Part shown: positions 1 to 5,777 of the stretch, piece by piece
Position numbering within the stretch: the first letter of the stretch is position 1
How the letters are laid out: each line of letters starts with the position of its first letter
Assembly (NCBI GenBank): GCA_020718925.1
Contig: DYRC01000121.1
Location: 5,457 to 11,233, forward strand
Direction of reading: 5' to 3'
DNA: 5,777 bases
From: Desulfonema limicola
Lineage (GTDB): Bacteria; Desulfobacterota; Desulfobacteria; Desulfobacterales; DYRC01
Notes under the pieces: model-generated
Told to the model about the DNA's origin: nothing
Database searches by the model: none
Seen by the model: only the letters and a program-made list of their open reading frames with translations
Position numbers and translations under genes: made by a program

Positions 1-369
1 GCCGTTTTTTTTATAAATTTCTCCTGCGGCTATGGATGTAGAACTGTAATAATGCCCCAGCACCAGTATTATCCGATTATCAGCCGAAATTTCCGAAGCG
101 ATTCTGATAGCGGTCTGTTCATCGTTTTTGTCGTCAAATACCAGCAATTCGATATTTTTATCCGTTATTTTTTTTTCATTTTTCAACTGCTCCAGAGAAA
201 GCCGGATACCTCTGAGCATATCCTGCCCGCCCTCTCCCGGCTGCATGGGACCTGCTACGGCAATATACATGGTCTCCTTTTCAAAAAGAGACGCTATTTT
301 GGGATATAGCAGGAAACCACCGGCAGCTATGAGCAGCAGGAACGATATGGAAAACAGTATTTTTTTCAT
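1..369 (-). CDS. Peripla_BP_6 (LivK-like) binding-domain protein, N-terminal part, cut by window edge
   Basis: An uninterrupted frame of 123 codons starting at the ATG at 369-367 and leaving the window at position 1. Translation begins MKKILFSISFLLLIAAGGFLL, a hydrophobic N-terminal segment without a lipobox Cys, so either a cleaved signal peptide or an uncleaved membrane anchor. From about residue 35 it matches the start of a type I binding fold: YIAVAGPMQ, GGQDMLRGIRLSLEQL, IELLVFDDKND, ILVLGHYYSSTSIAAGEIYKKNG. These blocks line up with the same blocks of the upstream fusion protein (IVIGIADSS, FLEGIALAVEDIN, IKTVIYDDKGD, VVAVIGHRLSDVAIPASIIYEQSG), so the two are related. The ATG overlaps the fusion gene's stop as ATGA, and no Shine-Dalgarno-like sequence is seen upstream, implying coupled translation. 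The C-terminal part is unseen: it may be a stand-alone binding protein or the sensor end of a larger protein. Confidence 0.85.
   Translation of the reverse strand, partial: MKKILFSISFLLLIAAGGFLLYPKIASLFEKETMYIAVAGPMQPGEGGQDMLRGIRLSLEQLKNEKKITDKNIELLVFDDKNDEQTAIRIASEISADNRIILVLGHYYSSTSIAAGEIYKKNG
366..369 (-). other. ATGA stop/start overlap, fusion lipoprotein gene to partial binding-protein gene
   Basis: The TGA stop of the fusion gene (368-366) shares bases with the ATG of the next gene (369-367). The 30 bases upstream contain no purine-rich ribosome site (the sequence just before the ATG is GGTATTTTGAAAA), so initiation probably depends on the overlap. Confidence 0.85.
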
Positions 370-3089
370 TTTTCAAAATACCAGTCGCAGATGCGCTGCC
401 CCCCTATTGCCATCTGATACCAATTTTTCACTCTGGGCTTTACCAGACAATGAGCGGTTTCAAAATAAATCGGCACTATCGCAGATTCTTCTTCGCACAA
501 AATCTTCTCCCCGCGTTTATACAGCGATTTTCTTTCAACCGGATCCGAACTTTTTTCAGCCTTATTCATCAGCTCGGCAAATTCTTTATTGTTCCATCCG
601 ATTCTGTTGCCGGACTTCAACGGGTGCAACTGTTCGCTTAAAAAGTTATTGGCGTCAGGGTAATCGGCAAAATATCCGTACTGAAACATATCCGCCGGAT
701 TGTCAGGTGAAGATGTGGCTTTCAGAAACTCGTTGAATTCTTTTGCTTCGAGTTTGATGCTGATATTCAGATAATGCGACACCGAAGCCTGAACAGCCTG
801 AGCTATCCGCTCATGGTTTTCAGAAGCCGGATGCCACAAGGTGATGCCCGGAAACCCCTTGCCGTCGGGATAACCGGCTTTGGACAGCCATTGTCTGGCT
901 TGGTCAGGATTAAAACGGATACCCACGCCTTCTTTGGGATCAACCCCTCCGAAAATCGCGGGCGGCGTAAATGTCGTTGCCGGTCTCGCGCCGCCTTTGA
1001 GGAGCAGATCGACAATCAACTCACGATTGATCGCAGCCGAAATGGCTTTGCGAACCAGAATATTATTCACCACCGGACGTCTGACATCAAAGCCGTAAGC
1101 ATATATCGCAAATTGAGGCTGCTGGGAATATTCCCCTCTGGACTTGGGATCGGCTTTGATGTTGGGTATCTCAGCAAACGGAAGTTTGAGATAATTTCCG
1201 CCCATAATATCCAATTCGTTATTACGATACATTTCCAGCCCCACCGAGCTTTGCGGAATATTATAATAGCGTATTTCCTCGATTCTGACGGATTTATGAT
1301 CATAATATTTCGGATTTTTTCTTAAAATCATCACCTGCGCCTTATTCCAATAGACCGGCTTATAGGGTCCGTTCACTTGGATATTTGCGGGTTCCGTCCA
1401 CTTTTCTGCGTAAGTTTCTATCGCCTTTTTATGCAGCGGACGATATACCCACAGACCGGTCAGGGCAGGAAAATATGTCGTAGCGTATTCAAGAATAAAT
1501 TCTATTGTGAAATCGTCTGCCGCACGAACGCCGATCTCAGCATAATCTTTGATTTTTCCTTTATTAACCGCTTCGGCATTTTTCAAGATATATAAAACAT
1601 TTGCATAAGGACATTTGATATCGGGATTGAGATTGCGATGAATCGCCCAGACAATATCATGCGCTGTAACGGGGCTGCCGTCTGTCCACTTCACATCCTG
1701 ACGAAGACGGAAGCGGTACGTTTTCCCATCATCGGAAACCGTCCAGTCGGTCGCAAGTCCGGGAACAGGCTGATAGGTTTTGGGGTCAAAATTGGTAAGA
1801 GACAGAAATATCTGCGCGGTAACTTCGATGGAAGCCGTATCTTCGGTGAGACCGGGATCAATGGTCTGAATTGCGCCTTCGATGGGAATTCTGAGCGTTG
1901 TGTCTTCCACCACATACATCGGGTTAATCGCCTGATCCGCTTTTTCCATGCGAATCAATTCAAATTTCCCATCTTTGACCTTCTTGAAATAAATGGCTTT
2001 TCCCCGAACATCTCCTTCGCGGGTAAAAGAATACGACCCCGTAACACCATGCCAACCATCCATGAACCTAAGCGCGCTTGCCACAACGACCGGTACGGAA
2101 GAATTGGCTTTTTTCATCGCTGCTGCCAGCACGGATAACGCATCATAGCCCTGAGCCGCCCATGTATCCGGCACAACTCCGGATTTTGTCCTGAATCGCT
2201 TAACAAACTCCATTGTTCCGCGATCCTGAGTTTCAGGATTGAAAACCGTTGCGACAATGGTTCCTTCAGCAGCCCTTCCGGCAATGGTTACCAATTCGGG
2301 AGAATCCATATCGGTGCCGCCTATCACCGGAACAGTGATTTCCATATCACGCGCCTGTTTGATCAGAATCGCCGATACCGGCAGGCTGCCTGCAATAAAA
2401 ATACCTTCGGGAGAGTTTTTGCGGACAACTGCCAGCATATCTCTGAACTCCGTCTGCCATTTGAAAAAAGAATGCGTTCCGAGCGTTGCGATTTTCAGAT
2501 TATCCGCTTCGGATTTATACACATCCGCAAGCCTTTGGAAGTTATCCTTTCTTTCATAAAAAACCGATCCTTTCCTACCTCCCAATTTGTGAGCGGATTG
2601 AGCAATCTGTCGTCCGATTTCCTCATCTGTCGGAATATTTCTGAAGGTAAAGGAGCCGCCGTATCGCGTCAGATTCGGATGCGTAGCACCGTGAGAGATG
2701 AACAGGATACCGCTTTGTTCGTATATGATTGATGCGGGAATAGCAACATCAGACAGCCGATGTCCGATGACTGCCACCACGTCAGGGTTTTGTGCAAGAC
2801 TTCTGGCAACATTCTGTCCTTCTGTAAAGTCTCCTTTGTCATCATAGATAACCGTTTTTATTTTTCTGCCCGAAATGCCGCCTTCCCGATTGATATCTTC
2901 CACCGCCAAAGCAATGCCTTCAAGGAAAAGACTGGGATTTGAGGAGCTGTCCGCAATGCCGATAACAATATTTCCGCTCCCCCCGGCAGCTTTTTCAGCT
3001 CTTTTTTCAGACAGATTGCTGTACGATTGGCAGGACAGCATCAGAGTAACGGCTATCAGCCCGATAATAAGCGATATTTTTCTGCTCAT
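366..3089 (-). CDS. Lipoprotein fusing a LivK-like (Peripla_BP_6) and an OppA-like (SBP_bac_5) solute-binding domain
   Basis: A 907-residue predicted envelope lipoprotein. Residues 1-20 form a signal peptide ending in LMLSC, which fits the prokaryotic lipoprotein pattern with Cys20 as the lipidated residue; Gln21 follows rather than Asp. Residues about 40-380 are a type I binding fold: IVIGIADSS, FLEGIALAVEDIN, YDDKGD, SHGAT (132-136), FRNIPTDEE and AAQGYDAL (311-318), all typical of LivK-like proteins. After a short linker, residues about 397-907 form a full-length SBP_bac_5 domain: PGLATDW...DGKTYRFRLR...VKWTDGSPVTAHDIV (443-480), NGPY (573-576), VRKAISAAINRE (679-690) and GYFADYPDANNFL (805-817). 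There is no second signal peptide between domains, and no stop or frameshift, so this is a real in-frame fusion. AGGA lies 12 bases upstream of the ATG, a long spacing. Start and stop overlap both neighbours by 4 bases. The ligands (amino-acid-like and peptide-like) are inferred from family only. Confidence 0.9.
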   Translation of the reverse strand: MSRKISLIIGLIAVTLMLSCQSYSNLSEKRAEKAAGGSGNIVIGIADSSSNPSLFLEGIALAVEDINREGGISGRKIKTVIYDDKGDFTEGQNVARSLAQNPDVVAVIGHRLSDVAIPASIIYEQSGILFISHGATHPNLTRYGGSFTFRNIPTDEEIGRQIAQSAHKLGGRKGSVFYERKDNFQRLADVYKSEADNLKIATLGTHSFFKWQTEFRDMLAVVRKNSPEGIFIAGSLPVSAILIKQARDMEITVPVIGGTDMDSPELVTIAGRAAEGTIVATVFNPETQDRGTMEFVKRFRTKSGVVPDTWAAQGYDALSVLAAAMKKANSSVPVVVASALRFMDGWHGVTGSYSFTREGDVRGKAIYFKKVKDGKFELIRMEKADQAINPMYVVEDTTLRIPIEGAIQTIDPGLTEDTASIEVTAQIFLSLTNFDPKTYQPVPGLATDWTVSDDGKTYRFRLRQDVKWTDGSPVTAHDIVWAIHRNLNPDIKCPYANVLYILKNAEAVNKGKIKDYAEIGVRAADDFTIEFILEYATTYFPALTGLWVYRPLHKKAIETYAEKWTEPANIQVNGPYKPVYWNKAQVMILRKNPKYYDHKSVRIEEIRYYNIPQSSVGLEMYRNNELDIMGGNYLKLPFAEIPNIKADPKSRGEYSQQPQFAIYAYGFDVRRPVVNNILVRKAISAAINRELIVDLLLKGGARPATTFTPPAIFGGVDPKEGVGIRFNPDQARQWLSKAGYPDGKGFPGITLWHPASENHERIAQAVQASVSHYLNISIKLEAKEFNEFLKATSSPDNPADMFQYGYFADYPDANNFLSEQLHPLKSGNRIGWNNKEFAELMNKAEKSSDPVERKSLYKRGEKILCEEESAIVPIYFETAHCLVKPRVKNWYQMAIGGQRICDWYFEK
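3086..3089 (-). other. ATGA stop/start overlap, SPFH gene to fusion lipoprotein gene
   Basis: The TGA stop of the SPFH frame (3088-3086) shares bases with the ATG of the fusion lipoprotein (3089-3087). This arrangement usually reflects translational coupling by terminating ribosomes. It also supports the 3089 start, along with the signal peptide that begins there. Confidence 0.85.
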
Positions 3090-3934
3090 TTCTGCGATGA
3101 TTCCTTTTTGGCTTCAGGTTTGGCTTCAGGCAAAACTGCATTTCCGGTTTTTTCAGTATTTTGTGGTTTTAAAGGCAGAGTTTCCGGTTTTTTGTCAGAA
3201 GAAACTTCTTTGCTATCGCTGCCCGGAGAAACGGCTTTCGGCTTTTTCTCGCTTGTCTGCGGCGATTTTCCTTTTTTGGAGGTATCGGTATTATATAGAT
3301 CAATACCGCCGTAAATCGGCAATCCGTTCTTATTATTTCCAATCATAATGACTTTGGCATTTTCGGACTTGGAAAGCTCAAGCGCGGCATTGATTCCCAG
3401 CCATTGCAGGATGTCATCAGACAGCGAGGTCGCCAGAATATCATTGTATGTTTTAAGCCCTTCAGCCTCGATCTGTTTTCTTTTGGCTTCCAGCTTTTCT
3501 CTCTCTATTTTGAAGATATGCGCTTCGGCAATATGTTTCTGCTCAATTTTCTCACGAATAGCCTTTTCAACGCTGTCCGGCATATCAATCTTTTTGATAA
3601 TCACAACATCCACATTGACGAATCGCTGTGCCACACGCTCAACCGCCTGATTCAGCGCGTTTTCATAAATGGATTTTTCCGTCTTATACACTTCTTCGGC
3701 TTCCATCGTGCCGACCAGCACACGCAACACCGACTCGACTTCGGGAATGACAATCGTATGCACATAATCCATGCCGACTTTCTGATGCAGAATGCCCAAA
3801 AGCTTGTATTCGGGATAATAGCGGATAGAGATGGACAGACGGACTTTGAGTCCGCTTTTGGTCAGAACATCGAACTCATGCGCCACCTGCTGAATTCTGA
3901 CGTTATAAATGAATAGTTTATCCCAGGGAAACAC
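3086..3934 (-). CDS. SPFH/band-7 (prohibitin/HflK/C-like) domain protein, main part after the frameshift
   Basis: A 282-residue frame opening at a GTG, but the coherent protein in this frame extends upstream to about 3961 (KVYPEGIHFVFPWDK), so the GTG is probably not the real start. Joined to the upstream frame the product is about 351 residues: TM anchor, SPFH domain, helical coiled-coil-like segment, tail. In the 282-residue numbering, the SPFH core spans about 1-120 (FDVLTKSGLKVRLSISIRYY, then IPEVESVLRVLVG and EEVY). A charged helix rich in E/K/R/A follows at about 120-165, a conserved-looking segment to about 212, and then a low-complexity K/P/S/E tail to 282. SPFH proteins form membrane-associated oligomeric scaffolds that affect proteases or microdomain organisation; this one's partner is unknown. 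The stop overlaps the next gene's start (ATGA). If the GTG were used, an AAGG lies 10 bases upstream, but the product would lack its membrane anchor. Confidence 0.85.
   Translation of the reverse strand: MFPWDKLFIYNVRIQQVAHEFDVLTKSGLKVRLSISIRYYPEYKLLGILHQKVGMDYVHTIVIPEVESVLRVLVGTMEAEEVYKTEKSIYENALNQAVERVAQRFVNVDVVIIKKIDMPDSVEKAIREKIEQKHIAEAHIFKIEREKLEAKRKQIEAEGLKTYNDILATSLSDDILQWLGINAALELSKSENAKVIMIGNNKNGLPIYGGIDLYNTDTSKKGKSPQTSEKKPKAVSPGSDSKEVSSDKKPETLPLKPQNTEKTGNAVLPEAKPEAKKESSQK
3107..3130 (-). repeat. Perfect 12-bp tandem repeat, two copies, in the SPFH tail
   Basis: The plus-strand unit TTTGGCTTCAGG occurs twice back to back. On the coding strand the two copies encode PEAK-PEAK near the C-terminus of the SPFH protein. 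The unit is a multiple of three, so copy-number change would keep the frame. Confidence 0.9.
3141..3193 (-). repeat. 13-bp direct repeat pair (3141-3153 and 3181-3193) read in two frames
   Basis: The plus-strand 13-mer TTTCCGGTTTTTT appears at both places, with starts 40 bases apart. Because 40 is not a multiple of three, the same DNA is read as EKTGN in one copy and DKKPET in the other. Both lie in the low-complexity tail of the SPFH protein. Confidence 0.85.
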
Positions 3935-4140
3935 AAAATGAATGCCTTCAGGATAAACCTTGTCACCACCGTTCCTCCGAAGAACCGCAGATACTTCACG
4001 CCGCCCTCGCCGGATTGAATCGTATAAACAATATGGTTGTAAAGATAGAAAAACATAAACAGAAACATTAATATCACCGCCGCTATCTGCGACAGGTTGT
4101 TTCTGATCTTCTGTCTGATTTTTGTGTAAAATTCGCTCAT
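3862..4140 (-). pseudogene. N-terminal part of SPFH/band-7 protein, before an apparent frameshift
   Basis: This frame supplies the start of the SPFH protein. Residues 1-18 are basic (MSEFYTKIRQKIRNN), followed by one membrane helix at about 19-38, then GEGGVKYLRFFGGTVV, the typical opening of a prohibitin-like SPFH domain. The positive N-terminus suggests N-in topology, with the bulk of the protein outside the cytoplasm. Homology-like sequence stops at about residue 60 (near 3961). The rest of this frame, to the stop at 3862, looks like out-of-frame noise, while the missing continuation KVYPEGIHFVFPWDK appears in the -1 frame. The start ATG lies 4 bases after the ABC stop; GTAAGG sits only 2 bases upstream of it, so any ribosome site is poorly spaced and coupling to the ABC gene is likely. 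Either a real mutation or a sequence error; see the next entry. Confidence 0.75.
3945..3985 (-). other. Apparent frameshift junction in the SPFH gene
   Basis: On the minus strand the reading is GGA GGA ACG GTG GTG ACA AGG TTT (G G T V V T R F). Moving one base back at the final A of ACA gives AAG GTT TAT CCT (K V Y P), which continues with recognisable SPFH sequence. One extra base before GAC AAG would restore a single frame as G-G-T-V-V-D-K-V-Y-P. There is no homopolymer and no canonical X XXY YYZ slippery heptamer at the junction. Both frames are open over 3862-3961, so the exact shift point cannot be fixed from stops alone; it is placed by protein-family resemblance. Confidence 0.75.
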
Positions 4141-4144
4141 AGCC

Positions 4145-5773
4145 TTACTTACTTATAAATTTTCCAAATTCCATTTTCAATACTCTGTCTGCCATATTGA
4201 AATACCGTTCATCGTGGCTGACAGCGATGATTGTTTTGCCTTTGGCTTTGAGATTTCTGATGAAAACCTCGTAGAAATATTTTCTGAACACCGGGTCCTG
4301 ATCCGCAGCCACTTCATCAAACATGAATATCGGCTTATCTTCCAGATAACTGATAATCATGGCAAGTCGTTTTTTCTGACCGGTTGACAGGTTGATATTG
4401 GTGAATCGTCCTTCCGAATATGCGGTTTTGGAAGCAAGCTCCATTTTTGCAAGCAAATCATCCAGCACATCCTCATCAACGGTTTTAAGTCCGTAAAGCC
4501 TGTCAAACAAATGAAAATCCGTGAATATCACCGAAAACAGATTGCGATAATGCTCATAATTAGTCATGTCTATCGGGATATTGTCAATAAGAATGTCGCC
4601 GGACTGCGGATAATAAAGCCCTGTCATCATTTTGAGCAGTGTGGATTTTCCGCTGCCGTTCCCGCCCACGATAAACAGAATTTCACCGCGCTGAACAGAT
4701 AAATCCAGAGGACCCACGGTAAAATGCCGATTCTGGCTGTCTCCGTAAGAAAAACTGACTTTTTCAAAACGAATCTTTTCAAAGCTTTTTTTCCGCAGCA
4801 ACGGACCCGAAGGCAATGTTGCTTTGCTGTCATCTGCCTCATCTAAAAATTTTTCCAGTTTTTCAATCGTGCCAACTGCCACATCTGCCTTGGCAATATT
4901 AGGAATCGCTTCGACAACATTCCCTAATGGTCCGACCATGAATAAAATAACAGATGTAATCTTTATAATTGAACCCGGAACAACAGAACTGATCTGCGGC
5001 AGCAGAAAAATGACCGACGCCATCAGGATATAAAAAAAGCTTTGAGAAAAAATATAGTTCTCTACAAAGCGGTATTCGATTCTGATTTTGAGATCACGCG
5101 TTTTAAAAGACGTCTCTTTGAGATAATTTTCAAACAAGTCCCGGCTTTTATCTGAATTGATTTTGACTTCTTTGAAGCCATCCACCAGATGATTGAGATA
5201 CGTCAGAAACTCCCGCTCTTTTTCCAAAACATTTTTAAGTTCCCGATTTGTCGCCTGCTGATTGAACATATAGATAGAAATACCGCCTACGATAAAAAAC
5301 ACGGCTAAAAAAAATGCCGATGACGACAGATAACCGATGTAAAGAAAAGAAAACGTAATCATCACGCTTGATGAGCCTGCGTTGGCAAATTGCCGTGAGG
5401 CATTGAAAATAATTTCGGCATTATCGGCAAGCGCGGTATAAAGCTGCGATCTTCCGACCGATTCAATCTGAGCCAGCCCCGAATGTCTGATTTTATCCGC
5501 AAGCCGGATCCGGGTATCAAACAAAATACGCTGAACAATCTCCACATTCCGGGCAAGCGAATATCGTTTTGTCCAGATAAATCCGATAATACATACCACA
5601 AACATGCCGAAATATCTGAAATTCAATTCGCCTTTCGGCATATTTCCCGCAGCGCCGTTGATGATGATCATGACCAAACCCTGCAATATCCCCGCAATGG
5701 TGGCGATGACAACGACTCTGACGCCCTCAGTACCGGATTCTTTTCGCAATAATGTGATGAATTTTGAATCCAT
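4145..5773 (-). CDS. Cyclic peptide export ABC transporter, fused permease and ATPase (PvdE/SyrD/YojI-like)
   Basis: A 542-residue half-transporter predicted to sit in the inner membrane and use ATP to export a peptide-like or siderophore-precursor-like substrate, probably as a homodimer. The N-terminal half has about six hydrophobic segments (roughly residues 17-40, 53-68, 129-150, 152-170, 240-260, 265-290). The C-terminal ATPase shows Walker A GGNGSGKST (370-378), signature LSTGQ (462-466), Walker B IFMFDE (482-487, catalytic Glu487), a D-loop-like AADQD and switch His520 in AVSHDE. The Q-loop region reads FSVIFTDFHLFD (413-424), with Thr where most ABC proteins have Gln; I recall Ser/Thr here as usual for the PvdE/SyrD group. 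Length and domain order match that family. The ATG has only GAAA upstream in the window, so its ribosome site and the exact start cannot be checked. It ends 4 bases before the SPFH gene. No NRPS or RiPP precursor is visible, so the substrate is unknown. Confidence 0.9.
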   Translation of the reverse strand: MDSKFITLLRKESGTEGVRVVVIATIAGILQGLVMIIINGAAGNMPKGELNFRYFGMFVVCIIGFIWTKRYSLARNVEIVQRILFDTRIRLADKIRHSGLAQIESVGRSQLYTALADNAEIIFNASRQFANAGSSSVMITFSFLYIGYLSSSAFFLAVFFIVGGISIYMFNQQATNRELKNVLEKEREFLTYLNHLVDGFKEVKINSDKSRDLFENYLKETSFKTRDLKIRIEYRFVENYIFSQSFFYILMASVIFLLPQISSVVPGSIIKITSVILFMVGPLGNVVEAIPNIAKADVAVGTIEKLEKFLDEADDSKATLPSGPLLRKKSFEKIRFEKVSFSYGDSQNRHFTVGPLDLSVQRGEILFIVGGNGSGKSTLLKMMTGLYYPQSGDILIDNIPIDMTNYEHYRNLFSVIFTDFHLFDRLYGLKTVDEDVLDDLLAKMELASKTAYSEGRFTNINLSTGQKKRLAMIISYLEDKPIFMFDEVAADQDPVFRKYFYEVFIRNLKAKGKTIIAVSHDERYFNMADRVLKMEFGKFISK

Positions 5774-5777
5774 TTTC

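Noticed and set aside
128..736. A 202-codon plus-strand open frame across the junction of the last two genes
   Set aside because: It lies opposite two supported coding frames that meet at an ATGA overlap, and its translation resembles no known family.
1638..2138. A 166-codon plus-strand open frame opposite the fusion lipoprotein gene
   Set aside because: It is antisense to the conserved LivK-like/OppA-like coding sequence; composition and lack of domains indicate a shadow.
3404..3916. A 170-codon plus-strand open frame opposite the SPFH gene
   Set aside because: It is antisense to a frame with clear SPFH family sequence, its translation is Phe/His/Asn-rich with no recognisable domain, and no plus-strand gene occurs elsewhere. 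Treated as a shadow.
3945..3985. Programmed -1 ribosomal frameshifting in the SPFH gene
   Set aside because: No slippery heptamer is present at the junction and no obvious stem-loop or pseudoknot was identified just after it. A mutation or sequence error is the simpler explanation.
4141..4144. A promoter or terminator between the ABC and SPFH genes
   Set aside because: The gap is only 4 bases and no hairpin with a T-run or -35/-10 pair was seen around it.
1..5777. CRISPR arrays, tRNA or rRNA genes, insertion sequences, attachment sites
   Set aside because: The window is covered almost wholly by coding sequence. No regularly spaced repeats, RNA-gene-like segments, transposase frames or terminal inverted repeats were seen by eye.

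Overview
The window is one tightly packed, co-directional gene cluster read entirely from the minus strand, so transcription runs from high to low coordinates. The base composition is mid-range. The gene types (a cyclic-peptide-type ABC exporter, a prohibitin-like SPFH protein and a lipoprotein with solute-binding domains) fit a Gram-negative bacterium, possibly a desulfobacterial or deltaproteobacterial lineage. That placement is inference: there is no rRNA or marker gene here.

Layout in transcription order: (1) 5773-4145, a complete ABC half-transporter of the cyclic peptide exporter type (PvdE/SyrD/YojI-like), with its start 4 bases from the window edge. (2) 4140-3086, a one-TM SPFH/band-7 protein split by an apparent single-base frameshift near 3961; the two open frames together would give about 351 residues. 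(3) 3089-366, a 907-residue predicted lipoprotein that joins a branched-chain-amino-acid-type binding domain (Peripla_BP_6, LivK-like) to a complete oligopeptide-type binding domain (SBP_bac_5, OppA/DppA-like). (4) 369-1, the first 123 codons of a second Peripla_BP_6 protein with an N-terminal membrane anchor or signal peptide, running off the low end.

The genes are separated by 4 bases or overlap by 4 (ATGA at both SPFH/fusion and fusion/partial-gene junctions), so a single translationally coupled operon is likely. No promoter, terminator, RNA gene, CRISPR array or mobile element was seen, and no non-coding gap exceeds a few bases.

Working together (inference): an exporter with a peptide-like substrate, a membrane-scaffold SPFH protein, and two envelope binding proteins of which one has both amino-acid-type and peptide-type modules. 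No import permease or ATPase for the binding domains is visible. The set could be a peptide export and sensing unit rather than a nutrient importer. The tandem binding-protein fusion and its linkage to SPFH and a PvdE-like exporter are the most unusual points.
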